Shown: positions 1-6,335 of the stretch, in pieces
How positions within the stretch are numbered: position 1 is the first letter of the stretch
Layout of the letters: each line of letters opens with the position of its first letter
From: Spirochaetaceae bacterium
Lineage (GTDB): Bacteria; Spirochaetota; Spirochaetia; Treponematales; Rectinemataceae
Direction of reading: 5' to 3'
Assembly (NCBI GenBank): GCA_003452735.1
Contig: DMNL01000135.1
Location: forward strand, 1-10,636
DNA length: 10,636 nt
The notes under the pieces: generated by a model
Databases searched by the model: none
Seen by the model: the letters and a program-made list of their open reading frames with translations, nothing else
What the model was told of the DNA's origin: nothing
Position numbers and translations under genes: made by a program

Positions 1-264
1 CTCAGGCTTGCAAAGACGCTTAAGCCAGGGATGGTCCACTCGGTCGAGCCAGGGATATATTTTATTCCTCAGCTTGTGCAAAAATGGCGAACTGAGCGTA
101 TCTGTGAAAATTTCCTAAACTATGATATTATTGAAAAATGGATGCCGGTTGGGGGGATGCGCATTGAGGAAGATTGGTGCATAATTGACAAAGGAGCTAG
201 GAGATTAGGGCCAGCATTCGACAAGAGCATTGAAGCTATAGAGAATGTAAGGGCAAATAGATGA
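1..264 (+). CDS. Xaa-Pro dipeptidase (M24B prolidase), C-terminal fragment
   Basis: Partial at the left edge: the reading frame is open from base 1 and the internal ATG at 31 is not the real start. The 87 visible residues are the end of the pita-bread metallopeptidase fold. The VEPGIYF motif (residues 15-21 of the fragment) and the GGMRIEED motif (about 56-63) each supply a glutamate ligand of the dinuclear metal centre. From memory, the stretch between them and the ending (an IEAIE-like helix) match eukaryote-type prolidase PEPD better than bacterial PepP. The family cleaves dipeptides with C-terminal proline in the cytoplasm, completing peptide breakdown. The stop codon overlaps the next gene by ATGA, so the two are probably co-transcribed and translationally coupled. 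Family assignment is secure; exact substrate preference is inferred. Confidence 0.9.
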   Translation, partial: LRLAKTLKPGMVHSVEPGIYFIPQLVQKWRTERICENFLNYDIIEKWMPVGGMRIEEDWCIIDKGARRLGPAFDKSIEAIENVRANR

Positions 265-488
265 AAACTGTATTCATCTCTGCATTTCTCGAGGATTCAA
301 TTGTTGTAAAAACTATGCTCGAATCTGCTGGTATTCCAGCTGAAGTACTCTCTGATCAGATGCTGGATATAAATCCCTTTTATTCGATAGAACCAAAAGG
401 TGCAAAGGTAATTGTTCCAGATAGTGCAGAAGCAGATGCTAAAGCAATAGTTGCAGATTATAAGGAGCACAAAAAGTCGAATAAATAA
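261..488 (+). CDS. DUF2007 family small protein (putative signal-transducing protein)
   Basis: A 75-residue soluble protein that begins inside the prolidase stop codon (ATGA), so translation is likely coupled. It looks like the DUF2007 family. The N-terminal strand MKTVFIS is followed by a helix with the pattern of a target-selecting 'VKTMLESAGIPAEV' stretch, a loop with an aromatic NPFYS, then a KVIVPDSAEADAKAIV strand-helix. Together these give the ferredoxin-like alpha/beta layout of PII/DUF2007 proteins. No catalytic residues, membrane segment or signal peptide are present. The family has no well-established biochemical role, and 'signal-transducing' is only a database-style label. Family call is from remembered pattern, moderately confident. 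Confidence 0.75.
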   Translation: MKTVFISAFLEDSIVVKTMLESAGIPAEVLSDQMLDINPFYSIEPKGAKVIVPDSAEADAKAIVADYKEHKKSNK

Positions 489-527
489 TTCTCGATCATT
501 TTGTTAGTTATTATTAGGAAATGTTGT

Positions 528-1742
528 ATGAAAAGAAAGTTGTTTGTTCCGATCATGATTACACTGGTAAGTTTGCTTTTGATCGGACTATTGATTTATT
601 CTATTCAGAGGCATATTGCAGGTCGAAGTTTCGAATCTGTCAATAATGCGATTTCAAGCCTCATCGAGATACAAGCGTCTGCCCTCTACAACGGCTGTTT
701 TTCACGTAACCAAACCTATTACTTAGTTATAGAAGAGAAACTTGCGGATGCAAATATCCTTGTGCAGAAAGCAACTGATTCCTTTCCCTTGATAGATCTG
801 GTAGAAATTGTAGAAGGCAGGCCACCAGCAGATAGTTTTGATGTCATTCTCGATGGAGAACTATTGCGAATAGAGTGTCCAATCCGCAACGGCGACGATG
901 AAACTACCGTTCCAAATATGGTTGGCGTGGCGATTATCCAGGCCCAGAGACTATTAGATACTGTCTCGGCTAAGGATTTCAGGATCGATTTAGTGCATGG
1001 TAGAAAGACCACTTATGGAATTCCAATATCTGCTAATTTCACAAGCCATAGCTTATTGGATTCCATCATTATAGTACTGCTTATAGGGTTTATCGCTGTT
1101 TCCATTTTTCAGCATTATTATAGGAAAGCTAACACCTTTCTGGATACTCGCGGTCTCGAATCTATCATATATCTCTTTGAGCAGACTGAAAGAATCTCTG
1201 CGAGCCATTCGAGGAATGTTGCCATGCTTGCTCTTTTTGTTGGGAAGAATCTCGGATTTAGAGGCAAAAAACTCAAGGATCTCTATATTGCTGCACTGCT
1301 CCATGATATTGGTAAAATAGGTATACCAAACAACATCCTTACCAAAAATGGCAAGCTCGATTCATGCGAGTTTGTACAGATGAAACAGCATCCAGCGATT
1401 TCTGCGCGTATTCTTAGGAACTTTAAGGAATATGAGCGACTTAGCCCAATTGTGCTCTATCACCACGAGAGAGAAGATGGTTCCGGATATCCCGAGGGCT
1501 TGACAGGCAAGGATATTCCCTTGGAGTCAAAGATCATCGCCGTAGTCGATGTATTCGAAGCACTTGTAGGAGAGCGCCCTTATCGCGATCCAATATGTCC
1601 TCTAAGTGCATTCCAAAAAATGAAATCAATGCCGCTGGATCAAAAAATAGTAAGTTTACTTATAGATCACTATGGAGAACTTGTTTCTTTTAGGCCACCG
1701 CGGTGGGCTCTGTCTTATAGTCCATGGCTACTTGCTTCATGA
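528..1742 (+). CDS. Membrane-anchored HD-GYP domain cyclic-di-GMP phosphodiesterase
   Basis: The ATG at 528 is preferred over the TTG at 501 because AGGAA (516-520) lies 7 nt ahead of it and the protein then opens with MKRK and a membrane segment. This gives 404 residues. Residues 7-26 form TM1, about 28-175 an extracytoplasmic sensor-like region, about 177-197 TM2, and about 210-385 an HD-GYP domain. The HD-GYP metal-binding set is complete: H227, H259-D260 with K263, H288, H312-H313, GSGYP at 318-322 and D341. HD-GYP proteins hydrolyse cyclic di-GMP (or related cyclic dinucleotides) in the cytoplasm. The layout suggests that an external signal controls turnover. The ligand is unknown and the sensor part resembles nothing I can name. 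The last ~20 residues, rich in R, P and W, look unusual, and the gene ends 6 nt inside the opposing gene. Gap from the DUF2007 gene is 39 nt, so co-transcription is likely. Confidence 0.88.
   Translation: MKRKLFVPIMITLVSLLLIGLLIYSIQRHIAGRSFESVNNAISSLIEIQASALYNGCFSRNQTYYLVIEEKLADANILVQKATDSFPLIDLVEIVEGRPPADSFDVILDGELLRIECPIRNGDDETTVPNMVGVAIIQAQRLLDTVSAKDFRIDLVHGRKTTYGIPISANFTSHSLLDSIIIVLLIGFIAVSIFQHYYRKANTFLDTRGLESIIYLFEQTERISASHSRNVAMLALFVGKNLGFRGKKLKDLYIAALLHDIGKIGIPNNILTKNGKLDSCEFVQMKQHPAISARILRNFKEYERLSPIVLYHHEREDGSGYPEGLTGKDIPLESKIIAVVDVFEALVGERPYRDPICPLSAFQKMKSMPLDQKIVSLLIDHYGELVSFRPPRWALSYSPWLLAS
1695..1706. repeat. 12-bp perfect palindrome CCACCGCGGTGG
   Basis: A perfect 12-bp GC-rich palindrome inside the last codons of the HD-GYP gene, about 35 bp before the convergent gene ends. 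It is more GC-rich than its surroundings. Neither strand has a T-tract next to it, so it does not look like an ordinary intrinsic terminator. As RNA it could form only a 4-bp stem with a 4-nt loop. It could be chance. Confidence 0.5.
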
Positions 1743-2834
1743 AAAGTGCGAATCTGAGCGTCTTGATGCATAGACTTTAGATCCATCGGCTTTTCTATAT
1801 GGATTTCTGAGATTGCGACAAATAGATCGATAGGTGTTGCATGCATCATAATATCGTTCGGCATCCTTGAAACTCGAGAATTCATCGCAACGAAAGAGCT
1901 CGAGCAAGAGAGGAAAGCGCGGATCCCTTATCAGCTCCTCTGTCTTTTGAATAGGAAGCGTAGGCAATGCCGCTGGCATCATATGATAGCGAATGAGGAA
2001 TTTGACATCTTTTTGGATTTCTTCGGAGAAGCCTAAACGAGAAAGAAATTTTTCTGCACGTCTTGCTCCTAATTCAGCATGTCTGTCGAAGCGATGGCCT
2101 TCATAGCTTTTCGATTCCCATTTCCCGATATCATGGAGAAGCAGAGCAAGTGAAAGAATAAGATCCCGATTCTTTCGATACGAAAATGTCTGCATAGTAT
2201 GGTTCCATCCATTACCTTCGGGATGGAAGTCCTTTGAATGATCGACATTGTCGAGAAGCGCGATTTCGGGCCATTCTCGCGCAATAAATCCGCTTTGCTT
2301 GAGTACTTCAAATCCGGAGGCTGGATAGGGCCCAGAAAGAATGCCTACAAGAAGATCTCGCTGTAAAAGGATAGATGGCGAAGTCGGAACAGAAAGTGAT
2401 TTAGGTAAGCTAGGAGGAATCTCAGAGAAGGTAGCCATGAGGGTGAAATCGAATAATGACCTTTCTAGCTCTGGAGACTCTGAGAAGAGTGTGGGAATGC
2501 TTCGAAGCTTAAGGGAATTATATATATTGCCTTTATCGTAGAATACGCCATTGGAGGGATTTCTTCTGAAATTCATCCAAGGATTACCAAGGTCTTCTTC
2601 TAACGCATCTTCGCTACAGATAAATCGCGCTTCATCGTATAGAGATGCATCGGCATAGGGTAGACCAGGGTATTCCAGAGAGGCAAAAGCTCGAGCTAAC
2701 TCTATCAGCGAACATTGTACCGCAAGAAATTTTATTGGCCGAGGTTTCTCATCGAAATATGAATCAAGCGCTGTAATGCCATATTCGAAGAAAAGCAAGT
2801 TCGCTTTTTCGAGCTGTGTATAAATATTAGTCAT
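1737..2834 (-). CDS. HD-domain protein derived from a tRNA nucleotidyltransferase/poly(A) polymerase scaffold, head motif lost
   Basis: 365 residues. Residues about 112-205 follow the neck/body pattern of the class II CCA-adding/poly(A) polymerase family, including a P-x-S-G-F-E-V-L-K helix (171-179) and the block before FHPEGNGW (203-210). An HD domain follows, with candidate ligands H212 (NHTM), H234-D235 (HDIGK), H252, H284 and D317, as in the HD phosphohydrolase region of bacterial CCA enzymes. In the N-terminal ~110 residues I see neither the GGxVRD-type loop nor the DxD carboxylates of an active nucleotidyltransferase head. A LEEDL segment (78-82) and the following D-x-G stretch look like remnants of the head's 'EDL-RRDFT' motif, with the RRDF part replaced. 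So it is probably a phosphohydrolase, not a CCA-adding enzyme. The start overlaps the upstream gene's stop by ATGA, implying coupled translation. HD fold is confident; ancestry moderately so. Confidence 0.72.
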   Translation of the reverse strand: MTNIYTQLEKANLLFFEYGITALDSYFDEKPRPIKFLAVQCSLIELARAFASLEYPGLPYADASLYDEARFICSEDALEEDLGNPWMNFRRNPSNGVFYDKGNIYNSLKLRSIPTLFSESPELERSLFDFTLMATFSEIPPSLPKSLSVPTSPSILLQRDLLVGILSGPYPASGFEVLKQSGFIAREWPEIALLDNVDHSKDFHPEGNGWNHTMQTFSYRKNRDLILSLALLLHDIGKWESKSYEGHRFDRHAELGARRAEKFLSRLGFSEEIQKDVKFLIRYHMMPAALPTLPIQKTEELIRDPRFPLLLELFRCDEFSSFKDAERYYDACNTYRSICRNLRNPYRKADGSKVYASRRSDSHFS

Positions 2835-3268
2835 TTTCCCTTCATGACAGGAATTGTTGACATAAGCTTCGTAAATAATTCTGATTTGGGATCTGCTCCC
2901 AATAAAACACTATGCTCTTCGTCTCCAAGGCGGTATCTCAAAGTAAAAATTGTAAAAGGAGGACTAAAAAGAAAGTCGAAGAAATGCTTTTTGGGCAGCT
3001 CGATCGATGTTATCAAGGCTAAGGGTAAAACGATGTCCGAGGCTGGTTCCTTAGGGACTTTAGGTGTAGCCATTCTAAATAGAGATTGGAACCAGTTCTC
3101 GCCTGGAGTAGGCCGAAAGCGAATAGATAAAGTGGTCAACACAAGAAGGCCCCATTCGCCTTGTGATTTCTTCGAGCTAAAATGCTGACCCATAGTCTTC
3201 GAGATAATTTTGTCTCCAATTTCTTGTTCGAAACTAGTCCAGAAGGCCTCGACATCGGTTTGCATCAT
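2831..3268 (-). CDS. Hypothetical protein with PH/GRAM-like pattern
   Basis: 145 residues, start chosen at the first of two tandem ATG codons, 7 nt after AAGGA (3276-3280 on the complement). I do not recognise a named family. The middle and C-terminal part alternates hydrophobic strands: GLLVLTTLSIRF (about 40-51), DIVLPLALITSIEL (about 78-91), then TIFTLRYR and EEHSVLLGA, ending in a helix about 128-139. This 'L-x-L-T...I-x-L-P-L-x-x-I-x-S-I-E' rhythm resembles bacterial PH-like or GRAM domains, usually involved in membrane or protein binding. No membrane segment, signal peptide or catalytic motif is visible. It is the first gene of a leftward two-gene unit and is coupled by ATGA to the HD protein, so it probably partners or regulates it. 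The domain guess is from pattern only. Confidence 0.7.
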   Translation of the reverse strand: MMQTDVEAFWTSFEQEIGDKIISKTMGQHFSSKKSQGEWGLLVLTTLSIRFRPTPGENWFQSLFRMATPKVPKEPASDIVLPLALITSIELPKKHFFDFLFSPPFTIFTLRYRLGDEEHSVLLGADPKSELFTKLMSTIPVMKGK

Positions 3269-3310
3269 GGCTATTTCCTTTATCTAATATTACTATAATA
3301 TACTATAAAT
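3269..3310. promoter_or_regulatory. Divergent promoter region with AT-rich inverted repeat
   Basis: Only 42 bp separate the two divergent starts. TATAAT (3294-3299) and TATACT (3299-3304) are -10 candidates for the rightward transporter; the latter would place the transcript start at its ATG. The complement gives TATTAT (3300-3295) for the leftward unit, leaving a ~20-nt leader that contains its AAGGA. A perfect 6-bp inverted repeat ATATTA-CTA-TAATAT (3287-3301) covers both and could be an operator or simply back-to-back -10 elements. No good -35 is visible for either direction. Confidence 0.4.
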
Positions 3311-4225
3311 ATGAATAAAATGGGCGGTATTCTAGCAGGTATAGGCTATTCCACAATATTTGGCTTTTCTTTTCTTATGACAAAGGAAGCTCTTGAAGTT
3401 CTGAACCCAATGGAGCTGCTTGCCATGCGCTTCGTAATTGCCGCTCTATTGATGAGTATTCTTGCCGTCGCAGGGATGATAAAGGTGAACTTCAAAGGGA
3501 AACCCATCAGGCTTCTAGCGCTTATGTGCTTATTTCAACCTATTGCCTACTTCACTTTTGAGACATATGGACTTGCGAATTCCGCGACTAATGTTGCAGG
3601 CATAATCCTAGGAGCATTGCCTGCCGGTGTTGCAATAATGGAAGCTTTGCTTTTAAAAGAGCGCCTCAATACTCTTCAATCGATTGGTCTTGCGATGTCG
3701 ATTGTTGGTGTGATTTTTGTGGCGGTATTTGGACAAGGTTACAATAATGAAACAAAGCCTATTGGCGTTCTATTCTTGACTGGATCTATGCTCAGTGCAG
3801 TATTTTTCAATATCACAAGCAAGAAAGCTGCAGAAAGCTTTTCGCCAGTGGAGCGAACCTTTGCGATGATGTGGTCGGCGGCTATCTGTTTCTCGATCCC
3901 TGCGCTCTGGGAAAATATCAAGGGGAAGGGCAATTTAGGCTATTTGTTTGGTGAATGGAATAGAACAGCTGGAGTCTGGGGCGGTATAGTCTATCTAGGA
4001 ATACTCTCCTCTGTGGGAGCATTTTTCCTCATCAATTATTCTCTCTCTCAACTCAAGGCTTCGCAGTCTGCGGTGTTCACCAATCTCGTCACGGTCATAA
4101 CAGTGCTGGCTGGAGTCTTGATACGAAAAGAGCAATTCAACTGGAGCCAAGGATTGAGTGTAATTCTAATCATATTAGGCATTGCAGTTGCAAACTCGTC
4201 GTTCAGAGATAAAGCTAAATCCTAA
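3311..4225 (+). CDS. EamA/DMT-superfamily inner-membrane transporter
   Basis: 304 residues with about ten hydrophobic helices arranged as two EamA repeats (about 8-140 and 152-295), the usual length of the family. Typical marks are the N-terminal GYSTIFGFSFLMTKEAL segment, the glutamate after helix 4 in LLKERL (113-119, E117) and its counterpart IRKEQF (271-276) in the second repeat. Family members export small metabolites, often amino acids or related compounds, by a drug/metabolite-type mechanism. The substrate here cannot be read from sequence. There is no Shine-Dalgarno sequence before the ATG (3311) or the in-frame ATG at 3320, and the start lies 5 to 12 nt after -10-like hexamers, so translation may be leaderless. 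The next gene begins 25 nt downstream with a strong ribosome site and is probably co-transcribed. Confidence 0.88.
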   Translation: MNKMGGILAGIGYSTIFGFSFLMTKEALEVLNPMELLAMRFVIAALLMSILAVAGMIKVNFKGKPIRLLALMCLFQPIAYFTFETYGLANSATNVAGIILGALPAGVAIMEALLLKERLNTLQSIGLAMSIVGVIFVAVFGQGYNNETKPIGVLFLTGSMLSAVFFNITSKKAAESFSPVERTFAMMWSAAICFSIPALWENIKGKGNLGYLFGEWNRTAGVWGGIVYLGILSSVGAFFLINYSLSQLKASQSAVFTNLVTVITVLAGVLIRKEQFNWSQGLSVILIILGIAVANSSFRDKAKS

Positions 4226-4250
4226 ATCGCAATATAACGAAGGAGCCATA

Positions 4251-5516
4251 ATGCAAGAGGCTGCGTTCTATGACATTCATTGCCATCTTTTAAATCTATC
4301 TCATCCCGCTTTTGTATCGATTATCGAATCTATGCGACATAGGCCAAGAGAAGTCATTTATTCACAGATTGCATCATTCGACTATCTTGCTTCCTCTCTA
4401 CTCAAGAGAGGCGGTGAGAAATTGAGAAACCTGCTAGCTGTGATGGATAATGATTGTGCTGATATATTATTCCTGCTAGAGGATGATCTATCTGGCCAAT
4501 TCAAGGAGCCTAAGGGAACACCCAGCTTTATGAAGCCTCCACCATTAAGGAATGGAGCGCTTCATGTAGCAGATCAACAATTCTCTTCTTTCGTACTAAC
4601 TCCTCTTATCATGGATTTTCTTGCTCCCTCATCCTTTTCTCCACAAACCTACTATAATCGTCCACCACAGAAATGGATCGAAGCCCAGATCATAGATGTA
4701 TTGTTTGCGATTTGCACCTACAGAGAGAAAAGGCCTTCGGGCTTTCTGAGAGTCTATCCATTCCTAGGTATAAATACAGGACATTATACAGCTGAAGAGC
4801 TTTCTAGCTTTCTCGACCAATGGTTCAACGACTATACAAAAAACGAAGATGATATAGAAAAGCGGTTTTTTTCTTTTTCTTACGACGGAAATACTGCTCC
4901 TCAGAGTTATGGTATCTTTTCCGGGATAAAGCTCTATCCGCCATTGGGCTTTGACCCCTGGCCCGAAGATCAAGCGGAAAGAGAAAAAGTCGAATTGCTA
5001 TATAGCTTTGCCGAGACCAAAGGCATTCCGATTACAACGCACTGTGACGATCAGGGTTATCGCATCATCTCTTTGGAAGAATCATTGAAATTCACTGCTC
5101 CATCTAGATATAAGCCTGTGCTACAAAAATATCCGAGGCTAACCTTGAATTTTGCCCACATGGGCAAGCGCCATATTCGAACTATAGGCGGCAAAGAACA
5201 GGCTGATTGGCGTAAGGAAATCTTCGACTTTATTATCGAATACCCCAATGTATATACTGATTTTTCATTCACCGCAGGAGAACCTTCGTTCTATGAGGAG
5301 CTAGACTCTACGCTAGGTCGCTTAAAAAAACCTGAAAAGGAAAAGATAATAAAGCGCATTCTATTTGGCTCTGATTTCATGGTAAATCTTTTCAAGGTTC
5401 GTTCATATAGGGATTATCTAGAGTATTTTTCCGAGAGTATTCTAAGTACAGAGCTGAAGCGTCTTTTCTGTTCTGACAATCCACAAAGATTTCTGTTCGG
5501 TGCTGATGCTGAATAG
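4251..5516 (+). CDS. Amidohydrolase-family (amidohydrolase-2 type) metal-dependent hydrolase, substrate unknown
   Basis: 421 residues. The ATG at 4251 is preferred over an upstream in-frame start at 4182 because AAGGAG (4240-4245) lies 5 nt before it and the longer form would run back into the transporter gene. A TIM-barrel amidohydrolase with a complete set of metal ligand candidates: H10-x-H12 on strand 1, K227 in the IKLYPPLGF segment (possible carboxylated lysine, strand 4), H264 (TTHC), H303 (AHMG) and D375 (FGSDF). The C-terminal CSDNPQRFLFG is like the 'N-A-x-R-L-F' ending of the family. Residues about 60-165 contain a long segment rich in aromatic and charged residues, which I take as an insertion relative to a minimal barrel. 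Soluble, no signal peptide. Candidate roles are hydrolase or decarboxylase of a small carboxylate or lactone. Placed after a transporter gene, it might act on a compound that the transporter moves, which is inference. Confidence 0.85.
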   Translation: MQEAAFYDIHCHLLNLSHPAFVSIIESMRHRPREVIYSQIASFDYLASSLLKRGGEKLRNLLAVMDNDCADILFLLEDDLSGQFKEPKGTPSFMKPPPLRNGALHVADQQFSSFVLTPLIMDFLAPSSFSPQTYYNRPPQKWIEAQIIDVLFAICTYREKRPSGFLRVYPFLGINTGHYTAEELSSFLDQWFNDYTKNEDDIEKRFFSFSYDGNTAPQSYGIFSGIKLYPPLGFDPWPEDQAEREKVELLYSFAETKGIPITTHCDDQGYRIISLEESLKFTAPSRYKPVLQKYPRLTLNFAHMGKRHIRTIGGKEQADWRKEIFDFIIEYPNVYTDFSFTAGEPSFYEELDSTLGRLKKPEKEKIIKRILFGSDFMVNLFKVRSYRDYLEYFSESILSTELKRLFCSDNPQRFLFGADAE

Positions 5517-5537
5517 ACAAAGCAAGCAGAGCTCGAA

Positions 5538-5564
5538 AAGAACCAGTCAGGAAGACTGTTTCTT
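5538..5564. terminator. Imperfect hairpin between convergent genes, weak terminator candidate
   Basis: Arms 5538-5548 and 5554-5564 pair over two 5-bp blocks (AAGAA/TTCTT and CAGTC/GACTG) with one mismatch and a 5-nt loop. A short run of T follows on the minus strand, ending at 5536. It overlaps the stop codon of tcdA (5547-5549) and lies 22 bp after the amidohydrolase stop, so it could serve either direction. The T-tract is poor. Confidence 0.35.
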
Positions 5565-6299
5565 CAAGATTGTCCTGACAATCCAAGAAGCCATGATATG
5601 GCCAGCAGTCTGGGGCACAAAAGGCATTGAACCCTGAATGCGACGCTTCCCTTCTAAACAGATTGGCTTTATAGGAGGTTCGTCCGACCATACTACAGGA
5701 AAATCGAAAGGAATCGCCATTTTGCCGAGTCGCTGACGCAGCGCGCGTGCAAGAGGGCAGCCTTTCACCTCTTGCATTGTGCCAAGCCTAAGCGACTCGG
5801 GCATTATTCGGCCTGCGGTTCCCATGCTCGATATGAAAATTAAGCGCTCGAGGTATAGCGAGGCGATAAGATTCACCTTGGGGCTAAGCGAATCAATGCA
5901 ATCTGCGTGAAAACAGCACTCGCGTGCAATTATTTGCGCTGCAGATTCGGCTGAGAAAAATATATTTTCGCTTACAATTTGGATTGCAGGGTTGATTTCT
6001 TTGGCCGCATCGGTGAATGCTTTTGTCTTGGCTATCCCAGCATATCTATTATACCCAAAGGCGAGCCTATTGAGGTTAGAATACTCTACAATGTCATAAT
6101 CTATGACATGGAGATAACCAACTCCAGCGCGAACGAGATCCAGTGCACAGGCAGCTCCGACACCGCCAAGCCCATAGACCGCCACCCTTGCATAGGCGAG
6201 TCTAGCAAGTCCATCATCGCCTGCGATTATTCTCGTCCTATCAAGAAATGATCCTTCGGTTCTTTCAGATGGACCGATTTTTTCTATGGGCTCTACCAT
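5547..6299 (-). CDS. tcdA: tRNA threonylcarbamoyladenosine dehydratase TcdA (ThiF/CsdL family)
   Basis: 250 residues, typical length, in the E1-like ThiF/MoeB fold. Nucleotide-binding loop GLGGVG at 43-48, acid of the ribose contact at D67 (VIDYD), the NLNR motif (75-78) and K91/K93 after it, and IDSLSPK (135-141) are all present. The later stretch SMGTAGRI, KGCPLARALRQRL (179-191) and VVWSDEPP, plus GSMPFVPQTAGHIMAS near the end, are characteristic of the TcdA/YgdL branch rather than ThiF or MoeB. The enzyme uses ATP to dehydrate t6A37 in tRNA to the cyclic hydantoin form ct6A, which strengthens ANN decoding. GGAG lies 8 nt before the start. It is the last gene of a leftward group, 36 nt after the TatD gene, so likely co-transcribed with it. 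The sulfur-transfer partner TcdB/CsdE is not visible here. Confidence 0.85.
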   Translation of the reverse strand: MVEPIEKIGPSERTEGSFLDRTRIIAGDDGLARLAYARVAVYGLGGVGAACALDLVRAGVGYLHVIDYDIVEYSNLNRLAFGYNRYAGIAKTKAFTDAAKEINPAIQIVSENIFFSAESAAQIIARECCFHADCIDSLSPKVNLIASLYLERLIFISSMGTAGRIMPESLRLGTMQEVKGCPLARALRQRLGKMAIPFDFPVVWSDEPPIKPICLEGKRRIQGSMPFVPQTAGHIMASWIVRTILKKQSS

Positions 6300-6335
6300 A
6301 TATCTTGCTCCATTCTGTTAGATTTTTTGGGTCTT

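Noticed and set aside
1690..1710. Possible cloning-vector contamination, since CCACCGCGGTGG occurs in common polylinkers
   Set aside because: Only the 12-bp palindrome is shared; the flanks differ and the reading frame continues through it.
1737..2834. Annotation as a working poly(A) polymerase or CCA-adding enzyme
   Set aside because: The head catalytic residues are not visible; only neck/body and HD parts match.
2844..3188. 114-residue plus-strand frame opposite the PH-like gene
   Set aside because: The minus-strand gene has a good ribosome site and an ATGA coupling to its neighbour; the plus frame shows no domain pattern.
4182..4250. Longer N-terminus for the amidohydrolase starting inside the transporter gene
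   Set aside because: No ribosome site, overlaps the transporter end, and the ATG at 4251 has AAGGAG at ideal spacing with the HxH motif in the expected place.
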